Positions 6,539 through 12,711 of a DNA stretch of 39,635 nt are shown here, piece by piece. Source of the DNA: RUG472 sp045224495 (GTDB lineage Bacteria; Bacillota; Clostridia; Christensenellales; CAG-138); assembly GCA_045224495.1 (NCBI GenBank), contig JBGVAK010000136.1:1-39635 (forward strand), given 5' to 3'. The notes under the pieces were generated by a model. That model saw only the letters and a program-made list of their open reading frames with translations, did not search any database and was not told where the DNA came from. The first letter of the stretch is position 1. Each line of letters starts with the position of its first letter. The position numbers and the translations under genes are program-made.

Positions 6539-7183
6539 ATGAAGGAACTGACAAGCTACAACCGCGTGGCGGGATACCTCAACAAAATCTTTGACCTGCT
6601 GAACGCCACCTTTTTTGAAAACACACTTTCAAGGCCCACCATCACCATCCAATCCACGCCCCGCGCCTATGGGCATTTCTCCTTGCGGGAGGATACTTGG
6701 ATAAGCAAGCTGGGCGGGACCCACGAAATCAACGTAGGCGCTGGAACGCTTGCGCGGCCCATAGAGGAAGTGGTAGCCACACTCCTTCACGAAATGGTCC
6801 ATTACTACAACTATGAGCGTGGCGTCCAAGATTGTAGCAGAGGCGGGACCTACCACAATCGCAAGTTTAAGGCTGAGGCAGAGGCAAGGGGCCTTGTGGT
6901 GGAGCACAGTGACCGCAATGGTTGGAACCGCACTTCACCCAGCGAAGCGCTCTTGGATTTCGTCATCAACAACGGCTTGACCGATATTCTCATCAATCGC
7001 AATGAGGAAAGCGGCTTCCAAATCACAGGGACAGGGACCCACAATGGCTTCCCCATCAGTCTTCCCAAGAAGTCCAGCACCCGCAAATACATTTGCCCCT
7101 GCTGTGGTATGAGCGTCAGGGCGACCAGAGAGGTAAATATCGCCTGTATGGACTGTGATGAAGCAATGGTGCTTGCGAGCTGA
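6539..7183 (+). CDS. SprT-like zinc metalloprotease
   Basis: 214-aa protein of the SprT-like family. The metal site is HEMVH (H84, E85, H88) with a further histidine in GGTYHNRKF (H106); the C-terminus carries a zinc ribbon, YICPCCG and ACMDCD (about 180-210). Relatives include SPRTN/Wss1, which degrade DNA-protein crosslinks, and many uncharacterised copies on phages and ICEs. On an element with two tyrosine recombinases and HNH enzymes, a role in removing covalent protein-DNA adducts is attractive but is inference. Ribosome site GAGAGGAG lies before ATG 6539. Confidence 0.85.
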   Translation: MKELTSYNRVAGYLNKIFDLLNATFFENTLSRPTITIQSTPRAYGHFSLREDTWISKLGGTHEINVGAGTLARPIEEVVATLLHEMVHYYNYERGVQDCSRGGTYHNRKFKAEAEARGLVVEHSDRNGWNRTSPSEALLDFVINNGLTDILINRNEESGFQITGTGTHNGFPISLPKKSSTRKYICPCCGMSVRATREVNIACMDCDEAMVLAS

Positions 7184-7196
7184 GGAGGTTAGCTGT

Positions 7197-7230
7197 CGGG
7201 GTTCGTAAAACTGGAATTATACGAACCCCG
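7197..7230 (+). repeat. Large inverted repeat between SprT and recombinase genes
   Basis: Perfect 11-bp arms CGGGGTTCGTA (7197-7207) and TACGAACCCCG (7220-7230), loop of 12. The arms contain TTCGTA/TACGAA, the hexamer also found at the divergent promoters. It may be an operator or a recombination/termination structure; two more TACGAA copies follow at 7273 and 7295, before the recombinase gene. Confidence 0.65.
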
Positions 7231-7319
7231 AAACCCAGACTTTGCGGGCTTTTCATCCGCACCGCCCGCAGATACGAACTAATGAAGCTTCTTTTACGAA
7301 CTATTGGAGGAAAAACGCT

Positions 7320-7883
7320 ATGAATAAGAAGACCACCGCCCTCACCACAGAGCAATACACCGCCATCATAGAAACGATGAAACAGGGCTTCACAGGCTTC
7401 TACCCCAATGAGCGCATAGCCACCGCCCTTGTGGTGGAGGGGAACTTGGGCTTGCGTATCAGCGACATCTTGCGCTTGCGCTTGTGTGACATCGTGCGGG
7501 ACGGCGACAGATACCGCCTTGCCATCGTGGAGCAGAAAACAGGGAAAGAAAGGGTTTTCACAGTCCCCTTGGTTATCCAACAGTATTTGGAGAACTACGC
7601 TTTGCGTAATGGCATCGGGCGCACCGAAGCCCTGTTCCCCATTACAGAGAGAGCGGTCCAGAAACAGCTTGCCCTTGTGTGCGACTATCTGGGCTATGAG
7701 GGTATCAGCACCCACAGTTTCCGCAAGTGGTATGCGACCAGCATATACACCAGCAGCGGCTATGACATTGCGCTGGTCCAAAGGCTCTTACAACACAGCT
7801 CGGCCGCCACAACCCAGCGATACATAGGCATTGAACCGCAACGCATAGAGAGAGCCATAGAGAGCCACGCGAAGCTCATATGA
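7320..7883 (+). CDS. Minimal tyrosine recombinase (catalytic domain only)
   Basis: 187-aa protein containing just the tyrosine recombinase catalytic fold: R46 in GLRISDIL, a lysine near 73-76 in QKTGKE, H132 and R135 in HSFRKW, H159 in LLQHSS and Y168 in TTQRYIG. There is no SAM-like core-binding domain and no arm-binding domain, unlike the 328-aa integrase at the left end. ATG 7320 follows TTGGAGGAAAAA. It might act as an accessory resolvase, an inversion recombinase or a directionality partner; which of these cannot be read from the sequence. Two recombinases on one small element are worth noting. Confidence 0.85.
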   Translation: MNKKTTALTTEQYTAIIETMKQGFTGFYPNERIATALVVEGNLGLRISDILRLRLCDIVRDGDRYRLAIVEQKTGKERVFTVPLVIQQYLENYALRNGIGRTEALFPITERAVQKQLALVCDYLGYEGISTHSFRKWYATSIYTSSGYDIALVQRLLQHSSAATTQRYIGIEPQRIERAIESHAKLI

Positions 7884-7898
7884 AAGGGGAGAAGGGAA

Positions 7899-8090
7899 GT
7901 GCTAATCGTTCGATTTGTTAGAAATGATGGGAAGCCCAGCGAAGAATACTACTATCAGCACCTGAATGATGCGCTGTATCACATCCACTTATTCAAAGAG
8001 GACGATTCTGGCCTTTATGACAGGATTGAGCTGATTGTCAGCAATATCGAACAAGGATTTGAAGAAATGGTGTTTATGAAGAAGATGTAG
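7899..8090 (+). CDS. Small hypothetical protein
   Basis: 63-aa protein with GTG start (7899) behind a purine-rich AAGGGGAGAAGGG ribosome site, 15 nt after the recombinase. Sequence starts with a strand-like MLIVRFVRN and continues with EEYYYQHLNDALYHIHLF and acidic residues. Similar in size to excisionase-like or recombination directionality proteins, but no HTH is visible. It ends in TAG directly before a terminator-like hairpin. Confidence 0.6.
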   Translation: MLIVRFVRNDGKPSEEYYYQHLNDALYHIHLFKEDDSGLYDRIELIVSNIEQGFEEMVFMKKM

Positions 8091-8093
8091 AAC

Positions 8094-8116
8094 AGGGGAG
8101 GCGCCAAGCCTCCCCT
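8094..8116. terminator. Hairpin between convergent units
   Basis: Perfect 9-bp stem AGGGGAGGC (8094-8102) and GCCTCCCCT (8108-8116), loop GCCAA, only 4 nt after a TAG stop. There is no long T-run, so efficiency is uncertain, but its place between the plus-strand operon and the minus-strand methyltransferase fits a shared terminator. Confidence 0.6.
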
Positions 8117-8137
8117 TGAACTATCGAGAAAAGAGTT

Positions 8138-9463
8138 TTATTGACTATATCTACCACGAGGCTGGATTCTTGATTTTTTTTCAATCTCTTCAAGTGGCAT
8201 TGTTGAAGAAATATCCATCAACACTTGCTTTAATCTTGGATTGATTGTTAGCTTTCGTTCCTTTGTCCTTCGAATTATGCCATAGCAACCAACAGGAGAT
8301 AAGAAAATAGTTTCATCATCACATGGTTCAATAATATCTGTTATATCAGAAGGAATCACTTCGCTTGGGACTGTTGAACAGTTTATTCCCTTGTATTTTT
8401 CGGGATTACTACTGTGTTTCCCAAGATTATAGAACTCACTTCCATCACCCAATATTTCTTTTGCTACACTAATCGACTCAGTCCATTGTTGGCTGTGAAT
8501 GATGGAATCACCGCCGAATAAGCGAACGCCAATCCAGTGAATAACTGGCACAGCCCATGAATTACCAATAGCTTGATAACGATTGGTTTTTTTTGCATCT
8601 TTGATTAACGTATAATTGTCAGGAAAGCCCATCAATCTCTCACATTCTATCGGGGATAACCTTCGAATCCTGCCATCCTGAACAACAAATAAAGACCCAT
8701 TGTAAGCTGCCGCATTTCCATTCCATTTTGTGCCATAGGAAGAATACACACAGTCAGTATATTCGCGAAACACTTCGAATGAATGGCCCTTTTTTTCAAA
8801 AGTCATTGTAGATGTGGTCTGCGGTTGAAGGATGCTTTCTTGCCCTTCTTCAAAAAGAACATTCTCGGGGAAAAAAGTCTTGTCCCCCGCAAGCAGATAT
8901 ACCCTGCGCCTTTTCTGGGGCAAACCAAAGTATCTTGCATCCATGACACGCCAAGCAACATTTCTTGTAATGCCATGAATTATCCCTGCGTTTGGCCACT
9001 TCTGCATTTGTAAAACTGATTCAAACCCCGCAAGTGAGGATACTAAACAACCAAACGCATTCGTTTTATCGAGTAAAACACCTTCAACATTTTCCCAAAA
9101 AACAATGCTGCCTGGTAGATTGTTCTGTTTTCGTATAGAGTCATTCGCAGAAACAATATCTACAAATCTCAATGTTAAATTGCCTCGCTGGTCTTCTAAA
9201 CCATTCTGCCAACCAGCCAAAGAAAAAGCCTGACAAGGAGTCCCGCCACAAATCAAGTCTGGTGAAGGTATGCTTCCATCTAACAGCCTATCGGGAATTG
9301 TGGTCATGTCCCCAAGATTAGGGATGGTTGGATAATGGTGTTTCAAAACCGCAGAAGGGAACTCAGCGATTTCAGAAAACCATTTAATATCGACACCCAA
9401 AGGAAGCCAAGCGACAGAAGCGGCTTCAATACCAGAACAAACACTCCCGATAGTAGCTTTCAT
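8138..9463 (-). CDS. DNA cytosine-5 methyltransferase (type II modification enzyme)
   Basis: 441-aa C5 DNA methyltransferase. Motif I is GSVCSGIEAAS (6-16), the catalytic cysteine is C77 in GGTPCQAFS (motif IV), motif VI is ENVEG (124-128), motif VIII QKRRRVYLL (183-191), motif IX RLSPIECERLMGFP (268-281) and motif X RYQAIGNSWAVPVI (295-308). The target-recognition stretch between VIII and IX is short (about 70 residues), and an extra 130-residue C-terminal tail follows motif X. It transfers methyl from AdoMet to protect the element's recognition site from the upstream endonuclease, whose stop codon is 17 nt away. Low GC relative to the host suggests recent transfer. Confidence 0.95.
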   Translation of the reverse strand: MKATIGSVCSGIEAASVAWLPLGVDIKWFSEIAEFPSAVLKHHYPTIPNLGDMTTIPDRLLDGSIPSPDLICGGTPCQAFSLAGWQNGLEDQRGNLTLRFVDIVSANDSIRKQNNLPGSIVFWENVEGVLLDKTNAFGCLVSSLAGFESVLQMQKWPNAGIIHGITRNVAWRVMDARYFGLPQKRRRVYLLAGDKTFFPENVLFEEGQESILQPQTTSTMTFEKKGHSFEVFREYTDCVYSSYGTKWNGNAAAYNGSLFVVQDGRIRRLSPIECERLMGFPDNYTLIKDAKKTNRYQAIGNSWAVPVIHWIGVRLFGGDSIIHSQQWTESISVAKEILGDGSEFYNLGKHSSNPEKYKGINCSTVPSEVIPSDITDIIEPCDDETIFLSPVGCYGIIRRTKERKLTINPRLKQVLMDISSTMPLEEIEKKSRIQPRGRYSQ

Positions 9464-9480
9464 TACACAGGTCCCATCCT

Positions 9481-10425
9481 CTATACATCTTCGTTATTTC
9501 GACGAAGATAGGTGTTAAACTCTTCTCTCCACCGATTAAGGTCATACCAGCAACAACCAATACAACCATTCTCATCGGCTTTTGAGCTACCACGCCACTG
9601 AGAATCACCTTGATAATACCACTTTATACCAAAAAAATCTCCGCGAATACCATTAATAACACATCTTTTACAATATCGTTCCTTTTGGAGGTTTGTCTTA
9701 TTTGTTAGCAATTGGAACTTTTTTCGTATTTCTTCATCTGTCATGGATATTTCATTAACAGTTTCGCCATTCACCCAACGAGAAGAAGGAAACTTGTGGT
9801 CGATAATCAATTCTGATGCTTTCTGTTCGGAATCAAAACAAGCATCACGAAGCGGCAGAACCCTTTTGATTCGATTCTGTAAGCTTACCGATATTGTATA
9901 ACGACGCTCGTTATCCGCAGCATTACGCGGAAGTCTAATCAAAATGTCAAAGAACTGTTTTCTACCACAGGTAGGGCAATCCCTTTTTGCTGTGGCAATA
10001 AAGTATCCCTGCTGTTTCAGTGCTTTAATTCTTGCTGCTGGTTGTGGATTGCTACTTGGGACTGGCCCACATTTTCTACATTGCCATCGAGTTAATGGTT
10101 CAGTGCCATTGAGCGCTTCAAATACAGCTTGCGTATCATACGAATTATGAGACTCCCAATAGATACGTTGCTGGTTATTCCAAGCTTGCGCACGACCAGG
10201 GTCGAGCTCCTGATAGCATCTAAGGACCCAATCCCCAATATCTTCTTTTGTTAATGGTATGTTAATGCCTTGATATTTTGATATGATGGGGACACAGCCA
10301 TTCCAAACTCTTGCCAGATACCGAAAAGTCGTCATCAGATAATAGTCAGTCATTCCACGTATTTGAAACAGTTCCCCTGTCTGCACATTAGAATTAATAC
10401 GCCAGTTTTCAAACGAGTGGGCCAT
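9481..10425 (-). CDS. Probable type II restriction endonuclease, HNH-type
   Basis: 314-aa protein upstream of and co-oriented with the C5 methyltransferase. A zinc-finger-like pair CRKCGP and CPTCGRKQF (about 116-155) precedes an HNH-like region: ELIIDHKFPSSRW (DH catalytic pair, about 207-219), then NKTNLQKERYCKRC about 35 residues later supplies the N and metal cysteines, with a final GCIGCCWYD. This order (recognition domain, HNH-Zn nuclease) is known among type II enzymes; the recognition sequence cannot be deduced. Ribosome site TAGGAGGTGATT precedes ATG. The endonuclease gene being first suggests methylase expression partly from an internal promoter or by coupling: reading past its TAG (9481-9483) would end at TAA overlapping the methylase ATG. 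Confidence 0.75.
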   Translation of the reverse strand: MAHSFENWRINSNVQTGELFQIRGMTDYYLMTTFRYLARVWNGCVPIISKYQGINIPLTKEDIGDWVLRCYQELDPGRAQAWNNQQRIYWESHNSYDTQAVFEALNGTEPLTRWQCRKCGPVPSSNPQPAARIKALKQQGYFIATAKRDCPTCGRKQFFDILIRLPRNAADNERRYTISVSLQNRIKRVLPLRDACFDSEQKASELIIDHKFPSSRWVNGETVNEISMTDEEIRKKFQLLTNKTNLQKERYCKRCVINGIRGDFFGIKWYYQGDSQWRGSSKADENGCIGCCWYDLNRWREEFNTYLRRNNEDV

Positions 10426-10449
10426 GGAATCACCTCCTAAATTAAATAT

Positions 10450-10458
10450 ATTATAACA
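10450..10458 (-). promoter_or_regulatory. Extended -10 promoter of the restriction-modification operon
   Basis: On the minus strand TGTTATAAT (extended -10) lies about 25 nt before the endonuclease start; no good -35 is seen. A TACGAA hexamer (10459-10464) abuts it, matching the motif repeated at other element promoters, so a shared repressor could control restriction. Confidence 0.55.
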
Positions 10459-10553
10459 TACGAACTTTCTTTCGAAAATAAGTATTTGTGATTTTTCTTC
10501 ATCTCTTGGCCTATCTGTGGTACAATATTTCTACCATTCAGGAGGTGCCGCCG

Positions 10554-10676
10554 ATGGATAAAATGACGATGGAGGATATTGGCTATTTCCTCTATATGGA
10601 GGAGATGGAGCGCCAGCAACAGCAAGAGCAACAAGCTCAGGACGGTGGCGAACAGGAAGAACAGCAGGAAGCTTAA
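10554..10676 (+). CDS. Gln/Glu-rich 40-residue protein
   Basis: 40-aa peptide with an excellent ribosome site (AGGAGGTG, 10540-10547, 6-nt spacing). An N-terminal helix (MTMEDIGYFLYMEEMERQ) leads into a tail of Q, E, D and G. It is divergent from the restriction operon and upstream of the WYL gene. An extended -10 TGGTACAAT (10518-10526) precedes it. The size, acidity and position are what one expects of a restriction controller or antirestriction mimic, but there is no HTH; function unknown. Confidence 0.6.
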   Translation: MDKMTMEDIGYFLYMEEMERQQQQEQQAQDGGEQEEQQEA

Positions 10677-10784
10677 TAGCCGCCACCCCCCAAACCTTTT
10701 CCCCATAAAAAAGATAAAATGTGGAAAACCCTTGGGGGATAGAGGAACAGGGCTTTGTCTTGACCGATAGTAGGAGCTTGTATC

Positions 10785-11822
10785 ATGGGTGAAGATGCTG
10801 ACAAGAAAAAAGGGAACAGTCCCCAGCGTATCGCGGAGAGGATAGTGCTTCTTCGTGAATATCTGTATGCCAACGCAAGCAGGACCCACGCTGTGCGTAT
10901 TAAGGATATGAAGCAATACCTGAATGATAAAGGGGACTATTGCGGTATCAAGCCCATTTACAGGGCGTTGGCTATCCTGACAAGCGATTTTGATATGAAG
11001 CTTGAATACAGCGAGAAAGCAAAGCCGAAAGGATGGCTGCTGAAAAATCCGCCCTTAGAGCTTCAAGAAATAAGGCTTGTTGTGGATAGCATCCAAGCTT
11101 CCAAGTTTATCACCCAAGAGAAAGCAAAACAGCTTACAAGCAAGATTTGTAAGTTGGCAGGGGCAGAGGGGAAGGAGAGCTTGAACCGCCCAGCCTATGT
11201 GTATGAGCGTATCAAAAGTATGAATGACGCTGTGGTGAAGGATGTGGATAGGATATATCAGGCCATCCTGACAGACCAGCAAATCAGCTTCAAGTATTTC
11301 CATAGGATGCCCGACAGCAGAAAGCCCAAGGAATACACGAACAGCGGGAAGCCCATTGTTGTCAGCCCTTATGCTCTCTGTTGGAGCAACGGCAATTTGT
11401 ATCTGTATGCGTTCAATGGTAAGGGGTTTGCCTATTATCGGATAGACAGGATGGATGCCATCTCAAAGCCCTTGCCTTTTCCAAGAGAAGGGGGAGAGCA
11501 GTATAGCGAGAAGGACATCACCTCAAAGAAGACCAAGGTCTTCAATATGTATCCTGGCACTGAGGAAGAAGTGAAAATACGCTTTCAAAATAGAGCCGCC
11601 GATGTTGTGGTGGATGAGTTTGGGGAGCAAGTCAATATGATGTATGTGGATGCCTCCCATTTTGCCATAAGAGCAAGGATTTCCCTCAGCCCCACCTTCT
11701 ATGCCTGGGTTGCCTCTCTTGGTAAGCGAGCAAAGATAGTGGAGCCGCCACAAGCGGTAGAAGGTATGAAAGAATTCCTCAAAAAAGCTTCCAAGATGTA
11801 TGAGGATGAAGGGGAGAAGTAA
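10785..11822 (+). CDS. WYL-domain transcriptional regulator
   Basis: 345-aa protein: N-terminal winged helix (about 12-90, RIAERIVLLREYLYANAS and IYRALAILTSDFD), a WYL-type Sm-like domain (about 150-245, ISFKYFHR ... PIVVSPYALCWSNGNLYLYAF ... YRIDRM) and a C-terminal WCX extension (about 265-340, VKIRF, SLSPTFYAWVASLG, EFLKKASKM). WYL proteins often sense nucleic acids or nucleotides and several repress phage-defence operons, so regulation of the neighbouring restriction system is plausible. Ribosome site TAGGAG at 10771-10776. It is the last gene before the right end of the element. Confidence 0.85.
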   Translation: MGEDADKKKGNSPQRIAERIVLLREYLYANASRTHAVRIKDMKQYLNDKGDYCGIKPIYRALAILTSDFDMKLEYSEKAKPKGWLLKNPPLELQEIRLVVDSIQASKFITQEKAKQLTSKICKLAGAEGKESLNRPAYVYERIKSMNDAVVKDVDRIYQAILTDQQISFKYFHRMPDSRKPKEYTNSGKPIVVSPYALCWSNGNLYLYAFNGKGFAYYRIDRMDAISKPLPFPREGGEQYSEKDITSKKTKVFNMYPGTEEEVKIRFQNRAADVVVDEFGEQVNMMYVDASHFAIRARISLSPTFYAWVASLGKRAKIVEPPQAVEGMKEFLKKASKMYEDEGEK

Positions 11823-12059
11823 AAAGAAGTCTGATAATGTATGGAGTTGTTCCAGGATGTGCGAAGATGAAAGCCGCCAACAGGAAACAATAAGACGAAG
11901 ATGTATTTTTAGCGAAAAAAGACTATTTTTCAGAGTTAGTAGGCTTAGCTATTGACTGAGCTTTTTGGATTTGTTAGTATTCCAACAGACCGATAAACAA
12001 CGAAAGTTTAAGGCTATGAAGGAGGCAATAAATCGCTTGGAGCGCGAAGCGGTCCAAGC
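11823..12059. other. Non-coding right end of the element
   Basis: No supportable gene (only an 18-codon frame at 11837 without a ribosome site). It holds the inverted arm-type repeat at 11932-11946 and a partial copy GTTAGTA at 11973-11979, i.e. two sites in the opposite orientation to the left pair, then a stretch leading into the att core at 12060. Confidence 0.6.
11932..11946 (-). repeat. Right arm-type repeat (inverted)
   Basis: AGAGTTAGTAGGCTT, the reverse complement of the left repeats at 885 and 907 with one mismatch. Its inverted orientation and distance from the core (about 115 bp) mirror the left end and support these boundaries. Confidence 0.7.
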
Positions 12060-12188
12060 ATCGAGAACCTCAACGCCCTCTTCGGCTACAACATCTACGG
12101 CAAGAACGACAAGCCCACCAACGGCGAGTTCATCGCCCTTGTGGCTGACAAGCTCCTGATGGAGGAGCAGGGGAAGAAAGCGGGATAA
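12060..12188 (+). pseudogene. spo0A: Displaced host spo0A 3' end (attR)
   Basis: 129 nt encoding exactly the last 42 residues of Spo0A plus stop (IENLNALFG ... EEQGKKAG), without promoter, start or receiver domain. By hand alignment with 692-820 there are 12 differences, all synonymous third positions. It is contiguous with GC-rich host sequence to the right, so it should be the original chromosomal tail, separated from its gene by the insertion. Clean excision would rejoin it and give the same protein. Confidence 0.9.
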
Positions 12189-12212
12189 GAAAGGTATTTA
12201 TTGGAAGTTCGA

Positions 12213-12236
12213 TCCTTTTTCTTGAAAGAAAAAGGA
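12213..12236. terminator. A/T-rich hairpin after the displaced spo0A tail
   Basis: Perfect arms TCCTTTTTCT (12213-12222) and AGAAAAAGGA (12227-12236), loop TGAA. It probably was the 3' hairpin of the uninterrupted spo0A transcript; no T-run outside the stem. Confidence 0.5.
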
Positions 12237-12309
12237 CCAAAAAGAACTTCAACTAATCTAAGTGGTTCGTCCGCTATTGCCATTACCCCAGTTGAGTTTC
12301 TCTTTTTCC

Positions 12310-12345
12310 GCCGCATTTTCTCTTTGTCTAAAGAGAAAAAGCGGC
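12310..12345. repeat. 16-bp imperfect hairpin in the intergenic region
   Basis: Arms 12310-12325 and 12330-12345 (GCCGCATTTTCTCTTT versus AAAGAGAAAAAGCGGC, one mismatch), loop GTCT. It shares the CTTT/AAAG-rich style of the hairpins at 14093-14167 and may belong to a dispersed intergenic repeat family. Confidence 0.55.
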
Positions 12346-12475
12346 ACATAAAAAAGCTTCCCCAAGCTTGCAGGACGGCCCCCTCTGTCCTGCAACGTGC
12401 CCCAACCTCATGATCCGCGGAAGGCTGCCGGGACGGTCCAGTGCCCATGGGACCGACGGCGGCCTTTCGCATGCC

Positions 12476-12565
12476 TTATCCACAGCCAAAAAGGCCGGAA
12501 AAACCGTGCTTGGTGGATAAGACAGTGGACAATGTGGATAATTTTGCGAGTCCGGCTGTGGATAA
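12476..12565. promoter_or_regulatory. Cluster of DnaA boxes
   Basis: Three perfect matches to TTATCCACA within 90 bp: 12476-12484 (plus strand), 12533-12541 and 12557-12565 (both minus strand, TGTGGATAA). A fourth, GGTGGATAA at 12512-12520, has one mismatch, and AGTGGACAA at about 12525-12533 is a weaker relative. The cluster lies 72 bp upstream of a good promoter (12637-12665) and about 290 bp after the original spo0A stop codon. It may be a DnaA-titrating or DnaA-regulated site. No dnaA/dnaN genes and no AT-rich unwinding element are near, so it is probably not oriC. Confidence 0.75.
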
Positions 12566-12636
12566 ATGGGGTCCAGGGGGGCTCTGCAGCGAAATCGCGA
12601 CAGATAGGCATTTTTGGTCAGGGTCCGCGCTTCGCG

Positions 12637-12665
12637 TTGACAGGGCCCCATCTGTGGGGTACAAT
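12637..12665 (+). promoter_or_regulatory. Promoter of the membrane protein gene
   Basis: TTGACA (12637-12642), 17-nt spacer, TACAAT (12660-12665). The start point near 12672 rules out the in-frame ATGs at 12664 and upstream, supporting ATG 12712. Confidence 0.8.
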
Positions 12666-12711
12666 GGCGGCAATGGACAAGCATGCAGGACGCGAAGGGA
12701 GGGACGGCAAA

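Larger units (their letters stand above)
692..12059. mobile_element. Integrative element of about 11.4 kb inserted in spo0A
   Basis: Boundaries follow from the duplicated spo0A 3' tail (692-820 and 12060-12188). The shared core begins with 11 identical bases, ATCGAGAACCT, at 692-702 and 12060-12070; bases upstream of the core do not align. A tyrosine integrase gene lies 146 nt inside the left junction, and copies of a 15-bp arm-type repeat sit inside both ends. The interior is clearly richer in A+T than the flanks. Cargo includes a replication-like winged-helix protein, HNH, XRE, SprT, a second minimal tyrosine recombinase, a restriction-modification pair and a WYL regulator. I see no relaxase, type IV secretion, capsid or terminase genes, so it is neither a complete ICE nor a prophage; a satellite or mobilisable defence element is the likeliest reading. 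No excisionase was recognised. Confidence 0.88.

Noticed and set aside
692..12059. Prophage or complete conjugative element
   Set aside because: No capsid, tail, terminase, relaxase, coupling protein or type IV secretion genes are visible in the interval.
820..12060. tRNA genes or CRISPR arrays in the element (including a suppressor tRNA)
   Set aside because: No cloverleaf with a TTC T-loop and no regularly spaced repeats were found by eye in the gaps.
12476..12565. Chromosomal origin of replication
   Set aside because: Although DnaA boxes cluster here, there is no dnaA, dnaN or rpmH gene and no AT-rich unwinding element nearby; kept as a DnaA-binding cluster.
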